46,266 nucleotides of DNA from a bacterium (lineage in GTDB: Bacteria; Patescibacteriota; Microgenomatia; UBA10105; UBA927): the NCBI GenBank assembly GCA_021817785.1, contig JAKAFY010000013.1, forward strand, positions 1-46,266, read 5' to 3'. The notes under the pieces are model-generated. The model saw nothing but the letters and a program-made list of their open reading frames with translations. It was not told the DNA's origin and searched no databases. The position numbers were made by a program, and so were the translations under genes. This document shows positions 15,830-22,279 of this stretch, piece after piece. Position 1 is the first letter of the stretch. Every line of letters starts with the position of its first letter.

Positions 15830-16164
15830 ACAATCTTCTCCTTTTTTAGGGCAGTTTCGACGTCAGTAAGTACCTCATTTGCCACCGCATTCAGTTCTTT
15901 ATACATTTCTATATTTTTAAATGCGGGAGTCATTAAATTCACATACGTATCAACTGTTACCTTCGAGGGATTCATTTCTAGACCTTTCAACTCCTCCCGA
16001 TTCACGTATTTTAATAAAATAGGCAAAACAACACTATTCAAACTTTTACTCATTTGTGCATATAACAGCTCTTTATCAGCATCGGGAATTTTAGAATTCT
16101 CTACCTGAATAACTATAGCGATAAGTCGCTCTTTGATGTCGCGTTCTTCAGTTTTTGTATCCAT
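15826..16164 (-). CDS. cluster small helical protein S7, first gene of the array
   Basis: A 112-aa acidic helical protein with the pattern IVIQVENSKIPDADKELLYAQM and LLKYVNREELKGL, more divergent than the other three upstream copies. It starts 33 bases after the stop of glutamate dehydrogenase and has no Shine-Dalgarno; a TACAGT box lies 8 bases before ATG. It is translationally coupled to the 193-aa membrane protein gene. Function unknown. Confidence 0.76.
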   Translation of the reverse strand: MDTKTEERDIKERLIAIVIQVENSKIPDADKELLYAQMSKSLNSVVLPILLKYVNREELKGLEMNPSKVTVDTYVNLMTPAFKNIEMYKELNAVANEVLTDVETALKKEKIV

Positions 16165-16197
16165 ATATTTGTACTGTATCGTGCCTACGTCCTCCTG

Positions 16198-17583
16198 TCA
16201 ACTCATCGCTTTTAAAATGCGCTCCAACGCCACCACAAATGCCGCGGTCCGGAGATCCGTTTTGTACGTCATTGAGGCGTCCCACACGCTGCCAGCCTGT
16301 TTTTCCATTTTCGCTTTTAGTTTTTCGTTCACCTTCGTCTTGCTCCAGTGTTCGTTTTTGAGGTTCTGTTCCCACTCAAAGGCAGACACCGACACCCCGC
16401 CGCTATTACTTAAAATATCCGGAATCACCGGTATTCTCCTCTTATATAATATGATGTCTGCTTCCGGGGTTGTCGGACCGTTTGCCATCTCGAGCACGAC
16501 TTTTGCTTTGATCTTCGACGCGTTTTCTTTCGTAATCGCATTTTCCAATGCGGACGGCACCAATATATCGACGGGAAGTTCCAAAAGTTCTGCGTTACTG
16601 ATCTGTTTCCCTTTCTTGAGATCGCATACGGAGCCGGAACAATAGCAGCCGGCCAGATATCCGTTCTTTTTCTTACACTCGAGCGTAAGCTCGGGGTTTA
16701 TCCCGTCCGGCACGTAGATGCCACCCTTACTATCAGACACGGCAACCACTCGGAAACCGCTCTCATACAAAAATTTCGCGATATTATACCCGACATTTCC
16801 GAATCCCTGTATTGCCACGGTGAATTGTTTATTTTGAACTTGGGATTTTGAACTTGATTTGACCTTTGAACTTTGAAGTTCAAGCTTGTCTAATATCGTT
16901 TGCAATACATAAAGGCCACCCAAACCGGTAGCCTCTTCCCTCCCCTCGCTGCCGCCGTCTTCAATCCGTTTCCCGGTAAATGTCGCGCGCAATTGCGACG
17001 AGTTAAAAGTTTGTAACGTTTTAACGTTTGTAACGTTTTTTACTTTATGAACAGTATGAACTTTCGACTTTATAAACTCTTCAAGCATCCACCCCATGAT
17101 GACGCCGTTTGTATTCACATCCGGCGCCGGGACATCTTTATCCGGCCCCACGACATCGGCTATCGCTTTTCCGTACGCTCGAGTTAGACGCTCCAATTCT
17201 TTTTCAGAAAGGCTTTTGGGATCTACAATGACGCCGCCTTTACCTCCGCCCATTGGCAAATCGGCAACTGCGCATTTCATCGCCATCCAAAAGGAAAGTG
17301 CCTTTACTTCATCAAGCGATACATTTGGGTGATACCGTATCCCGCCTTTATACGGACCTCTGGCATTATTAAATTGCACGCGGTATCCCTGAAATATTTG
17401 CTGCGTCCCGTCATCCATGACGACGGGCAATGTGACGTTGATAATTCGTTTTGGCTGTCGTAATTGTTCTATTTTTTGTTTCAGGCGTTCTCGTATCTCG
17501 GTGCTCGTTACCCGCTGCTCAAGTATTGTCGTAGCTTTCGTAAGCTGTGCCATCGCCGACGTAAATGGATTGTTTCCTGTCAT
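16198..17583 (-). CDS. gdhA: glutamate dehydrogenase (NAD(P)-dependent)
   Basis: A cytosolic enzyme interconverting glutamate and 2-oxoglutarate plus ammonia. From ATG 17583 (Shine-Dalgarno GGGAGG) it is 461 aa. Visible are [11 protein letters not shown] (K79), the PMGGGKGG substrate loop (K105), PAPDVNT with the catalytic aspartate (D145), and the nucleotide-binding GFGNVG near 270. The usual length is about 420 aa. The excess comes from two in-frame repeat-derived insertions, at about residues 162-187 and 243-262, both outside the catalytic motifs. The enzyme may well still be active. Two palindromes lie in its promoter region. Confidence 0.95.
   Translation of the reverse strand: MTGNNPFTSAMAQLTKATTILEQRVTSTEIRERLKQKIEQLRQPKRIINVTLPVVMDDGTQQIFQGYRVQFNNARGPYKGGIRYHPNVSLDEVKALSFWMAMKCAVADLPMGGGKGGVIVDPKSLSEKELERLTRAYGKAIADVVGPDKDVPAPDVNTNGVIMGWMLEEFIKSKVHTVHKVKNVTNVKTLQTFNSSQLRATFTGKRIEDGGSEGREEATGLGGLYVLQTILDKLELQSSKVKSSSKSQVQNKQFTVAIQGFGNVGYNIAKFLYESGFRVVAVSDSKGGIYVPDGINPELTLECKKKNGYLAGCYCSGSVCDLKKGKQISNAELLELPVDILVPSALENAITKENASKIKAKVVLEMANGPTTPEADIILYKRRIPVIPDILSNSGGVSVSAFEWEQNLKNEHWSKTKVNEKLKAKMEKQAGSVWDASMTYKTDLRTAAFVVALERILKAMS
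16832..16884. repeat. in-gene TTTGAACTT repeat (gdhA insertion 2)
   Basis: Four imperfect copies of TTTGAACTT or its variants lie within the gdhA coding sequence, in frame. They encode the Ser/Lys/Gln-rich segment just before the Rossmann fold. Confidence 0.7.
17001..17072. repeat. in-gene AACGTTT repeat (gdhA insertion 1)
   Basis: Repeats of TAACGTTT and variants (TATGAAC, TTTCGAC) fill an in-frame insertion encoding a Lys/Val/Thr-rich stretch. Confidence 0.65.
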
Positions 17584-17604
17584 ACTATTCCTCCCTTTTT
17601 CTAT

Positions 17605-17665
17605 CAATACATCGATGTATGAGTAGTAATACTACTACACACAAAATGTATTCAAAAATACCGTA
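17605..17665 (-). promoter_or_regulatory. gdhA promoter with two palindromes
   Basis: On the minus strand TTGAAT is followed, 18 bases on, by TATTAC, a plausible promoter. A perfect 14-base palindrome ATACATCGATGTAT (17607-17620) and a second, GTAGTAATACTAC (about 17623-17635), overlap the -10 and the start of the leader. They may be repressor sites; inferred. Confidence 0.4.
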
Positions 17666-17670
17666 TGTAT

Positions 17671-18378
17671 TTAGAAAAATAGCTCTGATTTGATCTGTTC
17701 GTTCGGTACATTCTGTTCCAATAATTTCATCCGCACGTCTTCAATCATTGCTTTATTGCCGCACAGGTAAAATTCAGAATTCATTAGGTCTTTTTCATTC
17801 GAAAGTACATGTTCGGTAACGTGCCCCACCTCTCCCTGCCACGTAGGCGTCGGCTTCGAGAGTATCAGGTGCCAGCTGAAATGTGACTGAGTTTTTGCAA
17901 GCGTGTCAAACTCCGCTTTCCAATAGATATCTTCTTCATGACGCAGACCCCAATACAAAACGATATTTGCGTATCGAGCATCGAAAAGTATGGAACGAAA
18001 CGGTGCGATTCCCGTGCCGGTAGCGATCAGCACTTTTTTCTTTTCTGTAGGAAGCAGGGAAAGGACGCCTCCGGTTGGCGCCACGACGGTTGCCGTATCT
18101 CCTACCTTCAATCCAATCGTCCACTTAGAACCCGGACCCATAGGGCTTACGTCATGAACCATAACAAGGTCGGATTTCATGCTCGGGGGAGAAGCGATAG
18201 ACATCGTGCGATTGACCCCCGGCGCCCCGCCTGCCGGCGAGGCAGGAATCATGAGCATCATATTCTGACCTGCTTTAAAATCGAGGGTTGGCGGATCAAC
18301 CAGTTGGAAATGTACTTCGTAGATATTTGGCGTCAGTTGTATTTTTTGAGAGACGGTAAGGGTAAGTTTCTGAGCCAT
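17671..18378 (-). CDS. FAD/NAD(P)-binding oxidoreductase of the ferredoxin-NADP reductase family
   Basis: A 235-aa flavoprotein reductase. The FAD-binding barrel carries R-T-M-S (58-61), a variant of the usual R-x-Y-S with Met for Tyr, and the NAD(P) domain has GTGIAPFRSI and CGNKAMIEDV. It probably transfers electrons between NAD(P)H and a small carrier or flavin; which one cannot be read from the sequence. It is upstream of gdhA on the same strand, with a TACATT box 5 bases before ATG 18378. The loop before R-T-M-S contains an insertion (SPAGGAPG) derived from a CCTGCC palindrome. Confidence 0.88.
   Translation of the reverse strand: MAQKLTLTVSQKIQLTPNIYEVHFQLVDPPTLDFKAGQNMMLMIPASPAGGAPGVNRTMSIASPPSMKSDLVMVHDVSPMGPGSKWTIGLKVGDTATVVAPTGGVLSLLPTEKKKVLIATGTGIAPFRSILFDARYANIVLYWGLRHEEDIYWKAEFDTLAKTQSHFSWHLILSKPTPTWQGEVGHVTEHVLSNEKDLMNSEFYLCGNKAMIEDVRMKLLEQNVPNEQIKSELFF
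18229..18246. repeat. palindromic CCTGCCGGCGAGGCAGG element inside a gene
   Basis: This GC-rich near-palindrome, found again in perfect form at 20839-20858, lies in frame in the reductase gene and encodes Ala-Ser-Pro-Ala-Gly-Gly. Confidence 0.65.
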
Positions 18379-18441
18379 ATACCAATGTAAAAAAGCGAAA
18401 TGAAAAACGTAAATGTGTTACGTGATGTTACATTTTCCATT

Positions 18442-19389
18442 TTACTTTTCAGATTCTAAGTATTTCTGGGCGTCTATGGCAGCCATCGCGCCCTGACCGG
18501 CTGCGACAATCGCCTGGCGGTATCGGGGGTCTACGCAGTCCCCCGCGGCAAACAACCCAGGAATAGCCGTTTCCGTTTGCGCATCAAGCGGCGTACCTGC
18601 TTTTTTTACGACAACATATCCCTTTTGATCCAGGTCTACCAATCCCTTGAGAAATTCCGTATTGGGTTTGTGACCTATCGCCAAAAATACGCCCTGCGTA
18701 GGATACACCATCGTTTCACCGGTTACCGCGTCTTTGAGTCTCACACCGGTTACCACGCCGTCTCCTACGATTTCTTCAATGATTTTATTGGTCAAAAAGG
18801 TAATTTTCGGATCCTTCTTTGCACGATCGAGCATGATGGCGCTGGCCCGGAATGTATCCCTGCGGTGGATGACGGTTACTTTTATGGCAAATTTGGAAAG
18901 AAACGTCGCTTCTTCCATCGCTGTATCCCCTCCTCCTACGACGACCACTACTTTACCCCGGAAGAAAAATCCGTCACAGGTCGCACACGCCGATACGCCT
19001 TTTCCGGCAAACGTCTGTTCGCTGGGAAGCCCCAGATACATGGCGGATGCTCCGGTCGCCACAATGACGGTTTTCGCTTCGTATTCGGCTTCCTGTGTTT
19101 TTACACAAAAACCCGATGCACGCTTCTCGATACTCGATACCAGATCCTGCTTTATCTCAGTGCCAAACCGTTTCACCTGTTCAGCCATATCGACCATAAG
19201 CTGCGGACCTAATATGCCTTTGGGAAATCCTGGGAAATTATCGATTTCCGTGGTGGTCGTCAGTTGGCCCCCCGGTTGTATACCGGCGATGATCGCCGTC
19301 TTTAAAAACGCACGGGATGTATAGAGGGCTGCGGTATACCCCGCCGGCCCCGAACCGATGACGATAACGTCGTACATGGGATGTGTCAT
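18442..19389 (-). CDS. trxB: thioredoxin-disulfide reductase
   Basis: A cytosolic flavoenzyme that reduces thioredoxin with NADPH. From ATG 19389 it is 315 aa, the normal length. It has the FAD loop GSGPAG (12-17), the redox pair CATC (C135, C138), the NADPH loop GGGDTAMEEA and the C-terminal FAD motif AAGDCVD. The longer start at 19410 would lie in a TGATAC/TCATG repeat, so the shorter one is preferred. trxA follows upstream on the same strand, giving a trxA-trxB unit. Confidence 0.96.
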   Translation of the reverse strand: MTHPMYDVIVIGSGPAGYTAALYTSRAFLKTAIIAGIQPGGQLTTTTEIDNFPGFPKGILGPQLMVDMAEQVKRFGTEIKQDLVSSIEKRASGFCVKTQEAEYEAKTVIVATGASAMYLGLPSEQTFAGKGVSACATCDGFFFRGKVVVVVGGGDTAMEEATFLSKFAIKVTVIHRRDTFRASAIMLDRAKKDPKITFLTNKIIEEIVGDGVVTGVRLKDAVTGETMVYPTQGVFLAIGHKPNTEFLKGLVDLDQKGYVVVKKAGTPLDAQTETAIPGLFAAGDCVDPRYRQAIVAAGQGAMAAIDAQKYLESEK

Positions 19390-19395
19390 GATATA

Positions 19396-19445
19396 CGTGT
19401 CATGTATCATGTCCGAATGTTCATGACACCTGACACTTGATACCT
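19396..19445. repeat. TGACACCTGACACTTGATAC-type repeat between trxA and trxB
   Basis: Short direct repeats (TGACAC, TGATAC, GTCATG). A close variant lies inside the coding sequence of the NAD(P)HX dehydratase at 43231-43259. Confidence 0.55.
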
Positions 19446-19761
19446 ATTTTATCAACTTATGCAGTTCTGCGACTAATGTTTCCTTGCTCTGTACCCCGAC
19501 AAATTGCTTGACTGCTACTCCGCCTTTAAAGATCATCAATGTTGGAATACTCATGATCCCGTATTGCTGCGGATACCGGGGATTTTCGTCGACATTAAGT
19601 TTTACGACTTTTGCTTTGTCGCCTACTGCCGCTGCCACTTCTTCGACGATCGGCCCCTGAATCTGACATGGGCCGCACCATACCGCCCAAAAATCCACAA
19701 GCACTGGTTTATCGGACTTCAACACTTCGGTTTCGAAATTTTGATCGGTTATATCTGCCAT
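19444..19761 (-). CDS. trxA: thioredoxin
   Basis: A small cytosolic disulfide reductant with the WCGPC active site and the cis-proline loop IPTLMIF, 105 aa from ATG 19761. ATG 19785 is also in frame, but MADITDQNFE matches the usual N-terminus. The strong Shine-Dalgarno AAAGGAGGT (19811-19819) lies 25 bases before even the upstream ATG, too far for either. The start is placed in a conserved CTACCTGGTATG context also seen before the SafE-like gene and csoR. Confidence 0.96.
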   Translation of the reverse strand: MADITDQNFETEVLKSDKPVLVDFWAVWCGPCQIQGPIVEEVAAAVGDKAKVVKLNVDENPRYPQQYGIMSIPTLMIFKGGVAVKQFVGVQSKETLVAELHKLIK

Positions 19762-19762
19762 A

Positions 19763-19899
19763 CCAGGTAGTGAAATTTCGACCATTGCCTTATACGCTGG
19801 CGAAATCTCAACCTCCTTTCACTATAAATAGTATTAATACGTTCAGGTAGTTCTGTATACGGGCAATGAACGAAAGCGTATCGAAATTCTACTACCTGG
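19763..19899. repeat. 19-base inverted repeat around the trxA start and leader
   Basis: The arms 19763-19781 and 19881-19899 match at 17 of 19 positions (CCAGGTAGT and ACTACCTGG ends, TTTCGA/TCGAAA inner ends). Inside them CATTGCC (19783-19789) pairs with GGGCAATG (19861-19868). A further AGGTAGT copy is at 19845-19851. Transcribed from upstream it would fold over the trxA ribosome-binding region. Confidence 0.6.
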
Positions 19900-19964
19900 C
19901 CTTTTTATTTTAGGATTCTCAGTATAACACCGGAGGAAGTTCTGTAAACCCCACTATTTTTAGC

Positions 19965-20171
19965 TTATTCTGACAAGCTATATCCGGCACTCTCTACGGC
20001 TTTTCGTACTTTTTCATCGATATCCGCCTCAAGCAGTCCGGTCACTTCTACCGTCTGTTTGGCATAGCTGCAGGTGCCATTAATGCCGGCATCTTCAAGT
20101 TCTCCTTCGATAAGCATCGCGCAGCTTGGGCAATGCATGCCCTTTATTTTATACGCTCGTTTCGTTTTCAT
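19965..20171 (-). CDS. copZ: copper chaperone, heavy-metal-associated domain protein
   Basis: A 68-aa single HMA domain with GMHCPSCA, the Cu(I)-binding Cys pair. It would carry copper in the cytosol to CopA, or hand it to the SafE-cupredoxin protein. It lies 44 bases behind that gene on the same strand; in many bacteria these domains are fused in one polypeptide, which supports a joint task. The start ATG 20171 lacks a clear Shine-Dalgarno. Confidence 0.93.
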   Translation of the reverse strand: MKTKRAYKIKGMHCPSCAMLIEGELEDAGINGTCSYAKQTVEVTGLLEADIDEKVRKAVESAGYSLSE

Positions 20172-20215
20172 ATCGTTATTCTTACTGTGAACTCTCTTGC
20201 TATCTTGCTCTCATA

Positions 20216-21244
20216 CTATTGTACGATAAACTTTCCGCCATACATTCCCATACTACAACTAAACGCCAGTTCTCCGCTCTGTTCCGGAGCCGTAAACGTC
20301 AGCGTTTTGGTCGCACCCACCGGCACCACCTGCTGGAGGCCCAGCGCGGGTATGGTAAATGCCTGGATACACCCGCCGCCGCCCGTGTTTGTCAGCGTGA
20401 GGGTAATCGACACTCCTTTCGGGATCACCGGATTTCGTATCTCATACCCGGATTGGGTGAATGTGATTACCGGTGACGTTGTGACAGCACCAGTCGCCAC
20501 GCGGTCACACACGCTAAAGGTACAATACACGTCACGCGCCCAGCTGATTAACGTTACCGGAGATCCGTACAGCGTGAGCGCGGCATTTATGTTAACAAGC
20601 GCCAACACCATCACGAGTGTTGCCGCCACGATCCCGAATTTTTCTTTGAGCGTTGCCTTTATAACGTCGATCGAAATTCCCAGAAGGAAAAACAGCGGGG
20701 ACGTTCCCAAGACAAATGCCGATAACACCGCCATCCCCCACCAGGGATTACCGGTAGCTGCTGCCAGCGCCATCATGGCCTGCGTTGTCCCGCAGGGAAT
20801 AAATATCGAAAACAATCCGATGACCGCCGGGGCAAATACCTGCCTGCCGGCAGGCAGGCGCTGCCAATCTTTTTTTGCCTGTCCGCGGATCATGCGGGTC
20901 AGAAACCGGGGAGGCTGGATGACAAAATATCGGAATATGGGGTGGACGTCGAGGAATGACAATGCCGTCCCGATCATAAATATTGAAATCAGTCCCATCC
21001 CTATTGCCTGCTCGCGGGGAGTTAATAGGATAAATGATCCCAACCATCCCAAAAGAAAGCCGAGGAACGCATGAGAAATAAGCTTCGCTATGAGAAAGAC
21101 AAAAACGCCCAATGCCCGGGAGTCTTTGGGGTGCGTTTCTTCTTCGCGCGTCAGGGCGGTAGCCAAAATCCCTCCCTGCACGGCCATGCAGGAGAGTCCG
21201 CCGGCGATAAGTCCTGTCGTAAAAATAATCCAAAGATTCGGCAT
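20216..21244 (-). CDS. SafE/TauE-like membrane protein fused to a cupredoxin domain
   Basis: A 342-aa protein. The first 225 residues hold about six membrane helices of the sulfite-exporter SafE/DsbD-like type, including IPCGTTQAMMALA. The last 115 residues form a cupredoxin domain facing the outside, with a cysteine (GGGGCIQAF) and FSCSMGM at the copper site. The histidine usual in the loop is glutamine (LGLQQ), so copper binding may be altered. Copper export or copper delivery is likely from context with copZ. Codons for RLPAGRQ come from an inserted 20-base palindrome. ATG 21244 follows the CTACCTGGT motif. Confidence 0.85.
   Translation of the reverse strand: MPNLWIIFTTGLIAGGLSCMAVQGGILATALTREEETHPKDSRALGVFVFLIAKLISHAFLGFLLGWLGSFILLTPREQAIGMGLISIFMIGTALSFLDVHPIFRYFVIQPPRFLTRMIRGQAKKDWQRLPAGRQVFAPAVIGLFSIFIPCGTTQAMMALAAATGNPWWGMAVLSAFVLGTSPLFFLLGISIDVIKATLKEKFGIVAATLVMVLALVNINAALTLYGSPVTLISWARDVYCTFSVCDRVATGAVTTSPVITFTQSGYEIRNPVIPKGVSITLTLTNTGGGGCIQAFTIPALGLQQVVPVGATKTLTFTAPEQSGELAFSCSMGMYGGKFIVQ
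20839..20858. repeat. perfect 20-base palindrome inside the SafE-like gene
   Basis: CCTGCCTGCCGGCAGGCAGG is its own reverse complement and lies in frame, in the loop between two membrane regions. The same element in imperfect form is in the reductase gene at 18229. Confidence 0.8.
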
Positions 21245-21414
21245 ACCAGGTAGCAGATCTGCACAACATCTTTTTCAAGATGCGAAAACAAATCAGGCGA
21301 TGTGTATAACTGTTATTATCTCAAATTACTATCAATAGTATGTAATATCGTGCATGGTTCGCATCTTCGTGCAAATTCACTCACCTGGCATATCGACGAA
21401 CACTACCTTGTGAT
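21245..21414. promoter_or_regulatory. divergent upstream region with a 10-base inverted repeat
   Basis: AAGATGCGAA (21277-21286) and TTCGCATCTT (21358-21367) are perfect inverted repeats 71 bases apart. Between them the DNA is AT-rich. No open frame is present. This is the upstream region of the SafE-like gene. Confidence 0.4.
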
Positions 21415-21471
21415 TTGACAACGCGAGTAAACGTGATACGATAGCAATGATTATATCCCCCACCAGGGGAT
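21415..21471 (+). promoter_or_regulatory. copper operon promoter with CsoR-type operator
   Basis: TTGACA (21415-21420), 16 bases, then TACGAT (21437-21442) form a good sigma-70-type promoter. Directly after it ATCCCC (21455-21460) and GGGGAT (21466-21471) form a perfect inverted repeat with a 5-base centre, the C-run/G-run layout of known CsoR operators. CsoR is the first gene of the operon, so autoregulation by copper is likely. Confidence 0.72.
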
Positions 21472-21500
21472 TAAGTAAAGAAGGATACTGGTCGGGTTGT

Positions 21501-21614
21501 GAACTTCGGAATACATATGCAAAACACAGCTATTACAACTAGTACCATGAGGGGAATTTCCCAAGCGTAGACGAATGGCATACGGCCATTCTCACTGCGT
21601 TTTGTCCGAAGTTC
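21501..21614 (+). promoter_or_regulatory. csoR leader with inverted repeat
   Basis: GAACTTCGGA (21501-21510) and TCCGAAGTTC (21605-21614) are perfect inverted repeats; an inner AATGGC/GCCATT hairpin sits between them. The second arm ends 9 bases before the csoR start. The leader also holds a 17-codon frame from ATG 21517. Confidence 0.45.
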
Positions 21615-21623
21615 TACTACCTG

Positions 21624-21902
21624 ATGCCAAAAGGAATACCCAGAAATCAATCCACCCAGCACTCGCTGCTCCACCGGCTCAAGATCGCGCGCGGACATCT
21701 GGATCGGGTCATACGGATGGTGGAAAGCGGTACATACTGTATTGATGTTATCCACCAGTCCCTTGCGGTTCAGGCGGCGCTGCGAAGTACCGACCAGGCA
21801 ATACTCAAAAATCACCTCCAAACCTGTGTTGCAGACTCTATTCTCAAAGGAAACAAAGACGAGGTCATAGAAGAAGTCATGAAAATCGTGGAGAAATCCT
21901 AA
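21624..21902 (+). CDS. csoR: copper-sensing repressor CsoR
   Basis: A 92-aa DUF156-family helical repressor. The Cu(I) ligands Cys39, His64 and Cys68 are in the standard places (TYCID, NHLQTC). It should release the operator at 21455 when it binds copper. The start lies in a CTACCTGATG context without a Shine-Dalgarno. The stop overlaps the next start by one base (TAATG). Confidence 0.94.
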   Translation: MPKGIPRNQSTQHSLLHRLKIARGHLDRVIRMVESGTYCIDVIHQSLAVQAALRSTDQAILKNHLQTCVADSILKGNKDEVIEEVMKIVEKS

Positions 21903-22255
21903 TGGATAAATTTATCGTTACCGTGCTGGGTTTGTGTTCTATCGGAGGCATCTATTGGTTCTTTTTTGGAGAGAAAGAACAAGTGGTAGAAGCACAAACG
22001 TCCTGGACTGTCACCGTTGCGGGCGGATACACGCCGAAAACCATTGCTATACCTCAAAACCAACCATCCACAATTACGTTTGTCCGTACGGATCCAAATG
22101 ATTGTTTGGAAACGGTGGTTATTCCGGAATTTGGTATTCACACATTCCTTCCCCTGAATACGCCGGTTCGCGTATCGGTCTCCCCCACCAAATCTGGCAC
22201 ATTCGGCATACAATGCGGCATGAATATGTTTCATGGAAACATAATTGTCAGCTAA
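21902..22255 (+). CDS. membrane-anchored cupredoxin-like protein
   Basis: A 117-aa protein with an N-terminal signal anchor (IVTVLGLCSIGGIYWFFFG) and one cupredoxin domain. It has a cysteine (DCLETVVIP), histidine (FGIHTF), cysteine and methionine (FGIQCGMNMFHG), so the copper site is complete, in contrast to the fused domain at 20216. It probably binds copper at the outer face of the membrane, next to CopA. Confidence 0.88.
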   Translation: MDKFIVTVLGLCSIGGIYWFFFGEKEQVVEAQTSWTVTVAGGYTPKTIAIPQNQPSTITFVRTDPNDCLETVVIPEFGIHTFLPLNTPVRVSVSPTKSGTFGIQCGMNMFHGNIIVS

Positions 22256-22279
22256 TCGTTACATATTTTTCTGTGAACT

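Noticed and set aside
1224-16164. Prophage or integrated element
   Set aside because: No integrase, capsid, portal, terminase, tail or attachment repeats found; composition resembles the rest of the window.
16148-16375. Overlapping open frames antisense to gdhA and other genes
   Set aside because: Shadow frames of well-supported genes with no motifs or start signals.
16826-17072. CRISPR array in the repeated stretches of gdhA
   Set aside because: Repeats are 7-9 bases without uniform spacers, lie in frame in a gene, and no cas genes are near.
19762-19819. ATT start of trxA placed by the AAAGGAGGT site
   Set aside because: It would add a duplicated VEIS-type segment not typical of thioredoxin; the normal N-terminus begins at 19761.
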